From Oscillospiraceae bacterium (GTDB lineage Bacteria; Bacillota_A; Clostridia; Oscillospirales; Oscillospiraceae): DNA of 14,486 nucleotides. Location of the stretch: NCBI GenBank assembly GCA_017627975.1, contig JAGAFT010000141.1, positions 1 through 14,486 on the forward strand, written 5' to 3'. The first letter of the stretch is position 1. Each line of letters starts with the position of its first letter. The notes beneath the pieces were generated by a model. That model was not told the DNA's origin. It made no database searches and saw only the letters and a list, made by a program, of their open reading frames with translations. The position numbers were made by a program, and so were the translations under genes. Shown piece after piece: positions 5,761 through 13,040 of this stretch.

Positions 5761-6777
5761 TTAATCTCCGTAAATGATGCAGTAGTAATAGGTCCATCCG
5801 GCGCGGAGAGATTTGCTCAGGTTCCATGTGCCGTTGGAGTATGTCGGGTAGGTGCCGGTGGTGGTGCGGTTGGTCGCAGATGAGTAGTAGGCTGTGCCTT
5901 TGCCATAGGTGCTGGGCTCGATATTGTTGTTGGACCATGCCGCGGAGATGAGCGCATTGGATACCGCTGCCACACTGCCGGTACTGATAAGCGAAATTAT
6001 CAGCCCCATCGGCGTGCCCTTGGACAGATCCGCGTTAAACTTGGTCTGAGCTGATGTCGGCGTGATTGTGCCCACCACGATGTTCTTCCAAGGGGATGGA
6101 TCGAAGCCTCCACCACTGCCCTCCGTACTCAGCGTTCCGGTCAGTCCGAGGATATCCACACCCTCCCGGATGTTGGACGCAGAGAAGTCAGAATCGAGGG
6201 ATGCCACCAACTCTGCTGTCACAGGATTGACCGTCACGCTCGTCAGCTCATAGCCGCTGTCCGGTGTAACAATCTGTGAAACCGCTGCCGGTGTGACTGT
6301 CTTGCTCTGCTGAATCTTCTCGTCCCCGGAGGACGGCGTCTGCTCAGTGATGTAGACATTCGCTTTGCAGGAAACCGAAGAGTTGAAAGCCGTCGAATCC
6401 GTGGTCAGCGTGATGTGGCCGGATGCCGGATCATAGCTGATGGAAACGTCCGTGTTCAGGGAGCCGCCGAACACAAGACCTGTGGCGTACAAGCCGAAGT
6501 GCGTCAGCTCCACAATGATCTGGTTCCGGGTAATGCTGCCGTAGATGGGCGTCTTGTTGCTGATGTCGATTCGCGCCGTGGTAGCGGACACATAGGTCAC
6601 ATCCAGATCGGCGAGCTTGACCAGCACGCCGGTCTGACTGCCGGTTAGTGTGCCCTCAACAATCTGCCCGTCTCGGCCGTGTGCTCGGTTCCCGAGCAGG
6701 AGCGTCTGCGGTGTGACCGTGTCCTCCGTCAGGTCTACGAGGACGGTTGTCCCGTAGACCACTTTATTGACCGCCAT
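5761..6777 (-). CDS. Putative tail fibre / receptor-binding protein with repeated modules
   Basis: This 338-residue protein starts MAVNKVVYGTTVLVDLTEDTV, closely matching the N-terminus of the gene just upstream, so the N-terminal module probably anchors both to the tail. Visible modules are an anchor (1-48, with a G-R/T-AH-x-x-DG-x-I-x-GT turn), a beta-rich segment (about 50-145), a KTVTP...VTPDSGYELTSVTVN repeat (159-184), a VDILGLTGT repeat (207-215), a glycine-rich hinge (217-225) and a C-terminal tip of about 110 residues rich in Ser, Thr, Tyr and Trp. The tip may contact the host (inference). The ATG at 6777 lies one base after the upstream stop codon, suggesting reinitiation; a GTG nine bases earlier is possible but breaks the match with the paralogue. 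Confidence 0.75.
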   Translation of the reverse strand: MAVNKVVYGTTVLVDLTEDTVTPQTLLLGNRAHGRDGQIVEGTLTGSQTGVLVKLADLDVTYVSATTARIDISNKTPIYGSITRNQIIVELTHFGLYATGLVFGGSLNTDVSISYDPASGHITLTTDSTAFNSSVSCKANVYITEQTPSSGDEKIQQSKTVTPAAVSQIVTPDSGYELTSVTVNPVTAELVASLDSDFSASNIREGVDILGLTGTLSTEGSGGGFDPSPWKNIVVGTITPTSAQTKFNADLSKGTPMGLIISLISTGSVAAVSNALISAAWSNNNIEPSTYGKGTAYYSSATNRTTTGTYPTYSNGTWNLSKSLRAGWTYYYCIIYGD

Positions 6778-6778
6778 A

Positions 6779-7363
6779 TCAGCCACCGATGGTGACCGTT
6801 ACACCGCCCGCGGAATTGTCGCTCTCCGTGTACGGGATAGCGTTCACCGTGACGGCAGACAGATAGTCATAGCCGCTGTCCGGCTGCACGGTCTGCTGGG
6901 TCGTGCGCGGGGTCACGGTCTTGGCCTGCGCCGAGATCTCTTCACCGCCGTAGGTGCCGGTGACACCGAGGATCTCAACACCAGCCTTGATGTTGCCAGC
7001 CACGATCTTCTCCGCCTCGGTCTCAGCAATGCCAACCTTGCCGGAGCCGTCATGGAAGCCCATCGGAATGGTGTATTCTCCGTTGAGGTCGCTGATTTCT
7101 CCGGATACCGAGCCGTTGTTGGGCATGGTGCCGGTGAGCTTAGTGCCGCGGGCATAAGCGGTCTTTCCGACAAGGATCTCCGCTACAGCGGCAGTGCCGT
7201 CGGTCGAATCTACATCGTAGGCGCAGGTGCCGGTGATGGGAGCGCCGGACTTGTCATGAGCGGTGACGCCGGATAGAATCTTGCTCGGTTCGACCGTATC
7301 GCCGGTCAGGTCGATCAGTGTCCGATTGCCGTATATGACCTTGTTGATATACTGATTTGCCAT
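6779..7363 (-). CDS. Phage tail appendage protein, paralogue of the downstream fibre
   Basis: This 194-residue protein opens with the same anchor as its downstream neighbour (MANQYINKVIYGNRTLIDLT) and has three G-T-type repeat units: GVTAHDKSGAPITGT (32-46), VGKTAYARGTKLTGT (65-79) and GVEILGVTGTYGG (128-140). A TVTPRTTQQTVQPDSGYDYL segment (149-168) and a terminal AIPYTESDN...IGG (175-194) follow; the latter closely matches the end of the 90-residue protein upstream. These are common modules in Firmicutes phage tail and baseplate proteins. A structural or adhesive role in the tail tip is inferred from sequence and position. The ATG at 7363 has AGGAGG 9 bases upstream and lies two bases after the preceding stop. 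Confidence 0.75.
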   Translation of the reverse strand: MANQYINKVIYGNRTLIDLTGDTVEPSKILSGVTAHDKSGAPITGTCAYDVDSTDGTAAVAEILVGKTAYARGTKLTGTMPNNGSVSGEISDLNGEYTIPMGFHDGSGKVGIAETEAEKIVAGNIKAGVEILGVTGTYGGEEISAQAKTVTPRTTQQTVQPDSGYDYLSAVTVNAIPYTESDNSAGGVTVTIGG

Positions 7364-7365
7364 GA

Positions 7366-7638
7366 TCAAATTCCTCCTATAATCGCGGTATTGCCGCGTT
7401 CTGTATTTTCCACTTCGTGGTAAGGGATTGCCTGAATCACCACATCCCGGTCGAGCCAGCGGTCCTGCGTGGGCAGACTCTGTGCCGTCACCCGGGGGAT
7501 GGCCTCATAGCTGCCGGAATATGGTGTGACTCCTGACGGGGAGAAAGATTCAGAAAAGCTGATATTGAAGTTGCTCTCCCCGGAGAAGCCGAGATCAAAG
7601 GAAAAGTCCTTCTCGGTCAGTTCAACTTGAATCTTCAT
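7366..7638 (-). CDS. Small phage tail protein with an AIPY...IGG C-terminal module
   Basis: This 90-residue protein has an N-terminal beta-rich half with an acidic/aromatic pattern (KDFSFDLGFSGESNFNISFSES). Its C-terminal half (about 45-90) shares the PRVTAQSL...VVIQAIPYHEVEN...IIGG module with the larger protein encoded next. Its ATG overlaps the previous stop codon in an ATGA arrangement, a sign of translational coupling. It probably belongs to the tail-tip complex, but I cannot assign a specific role. No catalytic motif is visible. Confidence 0.7.
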   Translation of the reverse strand: MKIQVELTEKDFSFDLGFSGESNFNISFSESFSPSGVTPYSGSYEAIPRVTAQSLPTQDRWLDRDVVIQAIPYHEVENTERGNTAIIGGI

Positions 7639-7937
7639 ATCTCGCCATCCTTCAGAACCTCCTGCGCCGTAGTGGAGATCACGTTGGAAGCCACCGCCGT
7701 GCCATCTGGCATCCGGGCGCGAAGCTGGATCTTTACAGGCCCGGGAGAAAAGCAGAGCGTATCCGCCTGAGAAAACAAAAGCCGGAACCCATCGTCAGTG
7801 GATTCCAGCTCATCCTTCGTTTTCTCCAGAACGTTATGCCCGTTCTGCGCGAAGGTCAGGTATACAGTTGAAAAGTCTTCCAGCCTTATGCCTTCCGGGA
7901 GGGTGAAGTTATATGTCGGTGTCGTGCCTCGCCACAT
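7635..7937 (-). CDS. BppU-like baseplate/tail protein
   Basis: This 100-residue protein begins MWRGTTPTYNFTLPEGIRL and continues with an alternating beta pattern (TVYLTFAQNGHNVLEKT, GFRLLFSQADTLCF, VKIQLRARMPDGTAVASNV). This resembles the N-terminal fold of baseplate upper proteins (BppU/DUF2479), which link receptor-binding parts to the tail in Gram-positive phages. The length fits an isolated copy of that fold. The family call rests on pattern recognition only. It lies 12 bases after the previous gene and couples through an ATGA overlap to the next one, inside the tail-appendage block. Confidence 0.65.
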   Translation of the reverse strand: MWRGTTPTYNFTLPEGIRLEDFSTVYLTFAQNGHNVLEKTKDELESTDDGFRLLFSQADTLCFSPGPVKIQLRARMPDGTAVASNVISTTAQEVLKDGEI

Positions 7938-7949
7938 ATCATCACCGCC

Positions 7950-8360
7950 TTACAGAAGGCCGCCGAACGTCAGCGGAATGCGGGAAGTGTCGATATCATC
8001 GACCCATGACGGACGCTCGGGCGGGGTCATCGTCTCCGTCACTTTCAGCCAGGAGATATACCATGTCCGGAGTTCGCGCCACTGTGCAAGGGTCAGAGTC
8101 GAGTACCACAGCCACCCCCGATTCACGACAGAGAAGCATTCCTTTTCCCGGCGTACCCGGAGAGAAGATTTCTGCTCCTCCAACTGATCGGTTTCCTCTT
8201 TTTCTGTGTCCCGTACCAGCTTTCCCTCGGAGAGCTTATAGCAGAAACAGTTATCCAGAAAAGCATCAAAGTCCTCCGGGGGATCGTACTCGTCACCGCC
8301 GTTGTCTCCGACCATGCACCAGCCGTTGACATAGCCGTTTTCATCAAAAGTTACTTTCAT
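7950..8360 (-). CDS. Hypothetical phage tail protein, tail-fibre-assembly-like
   Basis: This 136-residue protein starts MKVTFDENGYVNGWCMVGD and has a short acidic segment (about 23-34), a charged helix (about 52-74) and a Trp-rich helix LAQWRELRTWYISWLKV (91-107). It then turns into PPERPSWVDD. The helix plus proline/tryptophan end recalls the C-terminus of phage tail-fibre assembly chaperones (Caudo_TAP), and its place directly after a long fibre gene supports that, but similarity is slight. The ATG has AGGAGG 6 bases upstream, and it sits 11 bases after the fibre gene. It may be a fibre chaperone or a minor tail component. Confidence 0.6.
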   Translation of the reverse strand: MKVTFDENGYVNGWCMVGDNGGDEYDPPEDFDAFLDNCFCYKLSEGKLVRDTEKEETDQLEEQKSSLRVRREKECFSVVNRGWLWYSTLTLAQWRELRTWYISWLKVTETMTPPERPSWVDDIDTSRIPLTFGGLL

Positions 8361-8371
8361 GTTCGCCCTCC

Positions 8372-10645
8372 TCAGTTAACGCCGTAGACGGCAATGATCT
8401 GTCCTGTGCTGTTCCTGCCCTTATAGGCCAGATAGCAGGTGCTTCCAGAATAATAGAGATTGAAAGAATAGTAGTACGATTCGTCTGTGATCTGGTAGGC
8501 CACAGCACTGGTGGTCAAGGCCGCTCTGGGCACAACGATCGGTGTCCGAGAACCGGAAGACGCAGGCTGACCGATAATGATATACCAGTTATAGTTTCCA
8601 TAGTTGAACGCACAGCTTCCGGTCGTACATGTTCCTGACCAGAGGAGTGTAATGCCAAGGCCCAGGTTAGCTCTCGCGCCTGCCGCTGTTGTTGCCCCGG
8701 TCCCGCCATAGGCGACAGCCAGCGGATTGGTCAGCGTAATGCTGTCCCAACTGTTCCGATCGTAGGCCGCTTTGACAGCGGACGCGGTGGCAGCAAGGCC
8801 AGTGCTCGTTGACGATGTGCTGCTGGTGAGTCGGGTCAGCCCGTAATAGGTGGTGGATGCGACATTCAGCGTAAACGCGACAAAGTATGTGCCGTCATAA
8901 ATAAACAGCACCGTCTGCATCGGCTTCCAAGCGTATGTCACCGGCAGGTAGTTGTTGTACGTGACGATATACTTCAAGCCGGTGCCGTTTACATTCATCT
9001 TTACCTGCTGCACGGTATTGTGGTTGGTGAACTTGATCGCCACAACGGCCCCGGTCTTCAATTCAAAATTTCCGGGAACCGTTGCGATCTTATCTCCGTC
9101 ATCTGCGGCGGTATCACAGATTCCCAGCGCAATCCCTCCTGACGCCAGAGATTGGATGTATTCTGCCAGCAGCATGCCGTAGACCTTCACATCCCAATTC
9201 TCCGAAACTTCAAAGCAGCTGTCCGTCTCGGACACCTTACCTACAGCCAGCCCTGTGCCGCCCGCCTTAAAGTCCATCAGGACGGAGGCGGTAGACAGGC
9301 TGTCCACAACAGTGACAGTGCCGAAGGCGTCGGTCAGGGTGAATCGGATATCGTAGGAATAATCCACACTCAGATTGCCCCCGCCGAAGATGAACTGCGT
9401 CCCGCTGGTGAAGCTGACTCCAGCGTTTGTATAGGACGATTCGGAGGATTTCTTGTACGCCACAGCAGTTGTGATCGTGTTCTTCCCACTGCAGGACCAG
9501 TAGGAAAAACCGACCGTACTCTTGGCGTAGGTACCGTTGGAGGAAGATGCCCCAGCGCTCGTACACCGCTGGGTAGAATAGCTGTTGAAGCGCGGAGCAG
9601 CATATGGAACAACGGAGATCGTCACCGTAGCTTCATCCGACCAGCGGCCGCGGCTGTCGCAGACTTTTCCGGTGAACGTGATGGAGCCGGAAGTGTTGAG
9701 GAAGCCTGTCGTCACCGATGAAGCCGTATACGATAGCCCGCCTCCGGTGATGCTGTAAGAACTGATCGTGGAGCCCCCGGCCCCGGCCGCGCCGGTGATC
9801 GTCAGGGTCACCTTGCTCTTGGTCTGTACATAGATGCCCCAGCTTGATGGCACAGTCCCGTCTACACGGGTCGCGGTGATGCCTGTGATCGTCGGCTTAA
9901 TAGATGCTGGGACCGAAAGCGTGACCGTGGTCGTGCTGGTGCCGACGAGAGTATTGCTGTTGTAGGTATAACAGGTCAGGGTGCAGGAGCCGCTTGTGCT
10001 GTTGGGAATCTGGCTGGCAAGCGAGGTGGGCGGCGTCCAGGATACAGACGTAGCTGTAGTCTTGGTGGCAATCGTCCCGGTGGCGTTGCCGAAAGCGTAG
10101 GTCAGTGTATGCGTAAAAGATGAAGACGCCCGGGAGATGCTGATTGTCCCAGCGCTTCCCATCGTGGTGGCGGGCATGGAAACGCTCGATGTGCGCGGGA
10201 TCGTGCGCAGCGTCACATTCTGGCTGCCGCTGACACTCCATCCGCTGCCGCCACGTCCATCCGCGGTGTAGCAGGAAAAGCTGGCGGCGATATTTACGGT
10301 CTTCGTTCCGTCTGCGTTACCGGCGATAGTTCCGCTCGACCACGGTGCAGCAGGATAGCTGGAGCCCTGGGCAGGGATAATTGGATAGCCCGCGCTCTGC
10401 GTCTGGATTGTGCAGTTGTGAGTGCCAACAGCCGAGTTAAACGTTACTACTGTCGAACCGTTGATGGAGAGCGTTCCGCTGGGGTAATACGTGAATCCGT
10501 ACCAGTTATAGGAAACGAGCTGGCAGGACGTAATACTGACAACGTGGGTATTCGCGCTTTCGTTATACGTTTCCGACCAGTATATGATAACGGCAAAGTT
10601 CTGGCTGCCTGACAGCGTAAAGCTGCCGCTGTTGCCCTGTGCCAT
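8372..10645 (-). CDS. Long tail fibre: DUF859-type body with mosaic fibre C-terminus
   Basis: This 757-residue protein has a DUF859-type body (about 1-500) rich in Ser, Thr, Gly and Trp, with the family-like IKPTITGITATRVDGTVPSSW region (249-269), VCDSRGRWSDEATVTI (328-343) and a closing DFKAGGTGLAVGKVSE (458-473). Residues about 505-600 form another known fibre module (ending in FIYDGTYFVAF), then a YGLTRLTSSTSSTSTGLAAT...AVKAAYD repeat (601-629) and an AYGGTGATTAAGARANLGL repeat (645-663). The last 95 residues are a Tyr/Ser/Cys-rich tip (665-757), a candidate receptor-binding tip. It is probably a trimeric tail fibre or appendage exposed at the virion surface. The ATG at 10645 has AAGGAG 8 bases upstream; an in-frame GTG nine bases earlier lies too close to that site. 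Confidence 0.85.
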   Translation of the reverse strand: MAQGNSGSFTLSGSQNFAVIIYWSETYNESANTHVVSITSCQLVSYNWYGFTYYPSGTLSINGSTVVTFNSAVGTHNCTIQTQSAGYPIIPAQGSSYPAAPWSSGTIAGNADGTKTVNIAASFSCYTADGRGGSGWSVSGSQNVTLRTIPRTSSVSMPATTMGSAGTISISRASSSFTHTLTYAFGNATGTIATKTTATSVSWTPPTSLASQIPNSTSGSCTLTCYTYNSNTLVGTSTTTVTLSVPASIKPTITGITATRVDGTVPSSWGIYVQTKSKVTLTITGAAGAGGSTISSYSITGGGLSYTASSVTTGFLNTSGSITFTGKVCDSRGRWSDEATVTISVVPYAAPRFNSYSTQRCTSAGASSSNGTYAKSTVGFSYWSCSGKNTITTAVAYKKSSESSYTNAGVSFTSGTQFIFGGGNLSVDYSYDIRFTLTDAFGTVTVVDSLSTASVLMDFKAGGTGLAVGKVSETDSCFEVSENWDVKVYGMLLAEYIQSLASGGIALGICDTAADDGDKIATVPGNFELKTGAVVAIKFTNHNTVQQVKMNVNGTGLKYIVTYNNYLPVTYAWKPMQTVLFIYDGTYFVAFTLNVASTTYYGLTRLTSSTSSTSTGLAATASAVKAAYDRNSWDSITLTNPLAVAYGGTGATTAAGARANLGLGITLLWSGTCTTGSCAFNYGNYNWYIIIGQPASSGSRTPIVVPRAALTTSAVAYQITDESYYYSFNLYYSGSTCYLAYKGRNSTGQIIAVYGVN

Positions 10646-10657
10646 AGGCGTCACTCC

Positions 10658-11200
10658 TTATGCTGTGGGGTCTCTCCATTGGATGGATAGGTTTCCGGTT
10701 TCCCGGGGGATAAAATCAAACCAGCCCCTTGCCGCCGTACCAAGGGAGAGCCGGTTGCGGATCTCCGCATTGGTGATGACGAGGGACTGGTTTGTGATGT
10801 ATGCGATGGTCTGGCCGTTTTCCAGGAAGGACAGGCCCTCATTGGAGAATTCAGCCGTGAACGCGTTTCCAACCTTGCCCAGCTCGATCAGAGCGCCACG
10901 GAAGCGGATGTACTCCTCAATCAGGGAGTAATTGCCGGATACGTTGTTTGTGATCTCATTGGTCAGAGTCGTAAAATCCATGCGTATTTCCGAAGCCGCC
11001 TGAGTAATGGCGGTCTGGAAATCCTGCTGAATCGTGGTCAGGTCATCTTTGCTGAGATAGTTCTCGCGGACGGTAGACTGGATCTGCTCGGAGGTTTTTG
11101 TGATCTCCGCGTAGCATTCCCGCACTTCCACCCGCAGAGAATCCACCGCCTCCAGTTCGACCAGACTCTGGAATGTGTTCTGGCAGATGGAAAGAAGCAT
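10658..11200 (-). CDS. Small tail protein with coiled-coil N-terminus
   Basis: This 180-residue protein has helical, coiled-coil-like character over about residues 10-85 (repeated Q/E/T and hydrophobic positions), then a beta-rich segment (about 95-180) containing FLENGQTIAYITNQSLVITN and ending GWFDFIPRETGNLSIQWRD. In many Firmicutes phages the same pattern forms part of a single longer minor structural (gp58-like) protein, which I recall but did not check. Here it is a separate gene between two large tail proteins. The ATG at 11200 has AGGAGG 7 bases upstream. It may link the appendage proteins around it. Confidence 0.7.
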   Translation of the reverse strand: MLLSICQNTFQSLVELEAVDSLRVEVRECYAEITKTSEQIQSTVRENYLSKDDLTTIQQDFQTAITQAASEIRMDFTTLTNEITNNVSGNYSLIEEYIRFRGALIELGKVGNAFTAEFSNEGLSFLENGQTIAYITNQSLVITNAEIRNRLSLGTAARGWFDFIPRETGNLSIQWRDPTA

Positions 11201-11212
11201 GCCGCCACCTCC

Positions 11213-13027
11213 TCAGTTGGAGACGTCGCACTGCAGGGTCAGGATGCTGTCGATGTCCGCGGCGGAGAGGTAGATGACCTTGCCGGTCTTATCAAAGGTG
11301 ATCGGGTTGCCGTCCTTGTCCTGCGCATACCAGGTGTAGGTCAGTTCCTGGGTTTCAGTTGCCGCGGCCCATGCCGATCCGCTGTATTTCATCAGCGTCA
11401 CTGTGTGGCCGGTGTGATCGATCTGGTACCAGAAATCTCCGGCTGCAGGACTGGCCGGTGCCGTCTCCGAGATGTTGCCCTTCAGCGGGTCTACTTCTCT
11501 CTGATTCGTGCGAACAATCACATAAGGAACCAGCCCACCGAGGTTGTTCTTTACGGTAAAGCCGCCGATGGAGAGCATTTCCGACACATAGGGATCGGAC
11601 TTGTCCTCCACGGTAATGACGTCCACGTAGCTCTTGCTGTTGTAGGTCATGGTGCAGCGATAGGACTGGATGTTTACGATGTCCGTGCCCTGCACAGTCA
11701 GCGTTGCCGACGTGGCCCCCGAGATATTGGTCCAGTTGCCGCTGCTGTATTTTGCCCACTGGTAGGTTGCGTTCGTGATTGCGGTCGCTCCCTCATAGGC
11801 GGAGGTTGCCAGCGTCAGACTGCCGGACTGGTTTTGCACGATTGTGCCGTTGGGGGCATAGACGGAGAACACCACTGCCGAGGTTCCGCTTGTCCCTGCA
11901 TTGGCCTTGGTCCATGCGAAGTTCTTCACTACGCTCTGGCCGGAGACGGAGAATGTGAGCGGAATTGTGCCGGTCAGCACAGATGCGCCGCCCAAGGTGG
12001 CGTTCTTGGCAAAGGTTAATACGACCGAGCCTGCTGTCGTTGCGGTAGCAGGCGTATTGCTCTTCACCGTCACGCCGGAAGGTAAAGTACCCACCGTGCA
12101 GGTCGCGGCTTTCTGCTCAATGCCCTCATAGGCGGTGAACGGAATGGTCACGTTCGTGGCGGCAGTCACGGCTCCGCCGGAGGTGCACGGTATCGTCTGC
12201 GCTTCATTGGACAGGATCACAGACAGTCCGCCGGAACCGGAGGAACCGGGAGTGCCGGGATCACCCTTCGTGCCGTCATAGATCTTCGTGATGGTGACGG
12301 TATCATAGACATCGGCATCGGAGGTGACCAATTTGATCTGCGCCACATTGTTTACGAACACAGCGTGAGCGGGCTTAACAACAAGAGTGCCGCCGGTGAT
12401 GCTGGCGTTATCCGATGTGGTGGGATAATCTGCCCAATTCCCGGAACTGTTTTTATACTGCCACTTGCTGATCGTCACCCCCTGCACCTGCCCGGTAAGG
12501 GTAGCCTGGGTCGCGCCGACCAGAGCGCCGGAAGTATCGTACTTGAATACATAAGTGTCCGCAGTCACATACGCCAGCTTCGCATTCTCAGCGTTCTTCA
12601 CCAGCGTGAAGGTGATGTCCGAGGAGATGTTGACCGTGTTCTTCGTCTCGGAATCGTAGTAGCTGATGTAGCAGATGTACGTGATCATCCCGGAGGGCGA
12701 AGCCGACAGCTTATTCTGGCTGACAGTCAGAATGCCGCCGGACACAGACTCGCCGGAGGTGACCGCCGTTTCAGCAGATGTGCCGTCCTTCCGTTTCCAT
12801 GTGATGGTCAGGCCGGTGGAGCCGAGCGCGATGCTCGTCTGATCCAGAAAAACCACAGGGGTCAAAACAAGATGGGTGCTTGCCCAGCTCGGCGCATAGG
12901 TGTGCGGCAGAACATTGGGATCTTCACTCTGCGTCTTCGGCAGATTGGATGTGATGTATGCCGACAGCTTCCGCTGGTCTGTAATGTCCACGAAAGTCTG
13001 CTGGCTGGATGTGAGTACAGTAGGCAT
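11213..13027 (-). CDS. Large tail appendage protein with Ig-like domains and a collagen-like hinge
   Basis: This 604-residue protein is beta-rich throughout. Ig-like segments are visible at about 62-145, 155-250, 390-475 and 560-604, and two of them share a W-x3-Y/N-SSGNW core (189-199 and 424-432). A short collagen-like stretch GTKGDPGTPGSSGSGG (252-267) acts as a hinge. Residues about 480-560 form an additional beta domain. Ig-like domains in phage tails often help surface attachment. No enzymatic motif is seen. It follows the Tal-like gene by 13 bases and uses AGGAGG 7 bases before ATG. A tail-tip accessory protein is likely. Confidence 0.8.
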   Translation of the reverse strand: MPTVLTSSQQTFVDITDQRKLSAYITSNLPKTQSEDPNVLPHTYAPSWASTHLVLTPVVFLDQTSIALGSTGLTITWKRKDGTSAETAVTSGESVSGGILTVSQNKLSASPSGMITYICYISYYDSETKNTVNISSDITFTLVKNAENAKLAYVTADTYVFKYDTSGALVGATQATLTGQVQGVTISKWQYKNSSGNWADYPTTSDNASITGGTLVVKPAHAVFVNNVAQIKLVTSDADVYDTVTITKIYDGTKGDPGTPGSSGSGGLSVILSNEAQTIPCTSGGAVTAATNVTIPFTAYEGIEQKAATCTVGTLPSGVTVKSNTPATATTAGSVVLTFAKNATLGGASVLTGTIPLTFSVSGQSVVKNFAWTKANAGTSGTSAVVFSVYAPNGTIVQNQSGSLTLATSAYEGATAITNATYQWAKYSSGNWTNISGATSATLTVQGTDIVNIQSYRCTMTYNSKSYVDVITVEDKSDPYVSEMLSIGGFTVKNNLGGLVPYVIVRTNQREVDPLKGNISETAPASPAAGDFWYQIDHTGHTVTLMKYSGSAWAAATETQELTYTWYAQDKDGNPITFDKTGKVIYLSAADIDSILTLQCDVSN

Positions 13028-13040
13028 TTCTTGCCCTCCT

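Noticed and set aside
6777..6786. GTG at 6786 as start of the 338-residue fibre gene
   Set aside because: The ATG at 6777 gives an N-terminus matching the neighbouring paralogue and sits right after the upstream stop.
8372..8650. Variable region of a diversity-generating retroelement at the fibre 3' end
   Set aside because: No reverse transcriptase and no near-repeat template are visible in the window; the Tyr/Ser-rich tip alone is not evidence.
5761..10645. Invertible tail-fibre cassette driven by the nearby serine recombinases
   Set aside because: I see no inverted repeats flanking fibre segments and no oppositely oriented fibre fragments; large serine recombinases usually integrate rather than invert.
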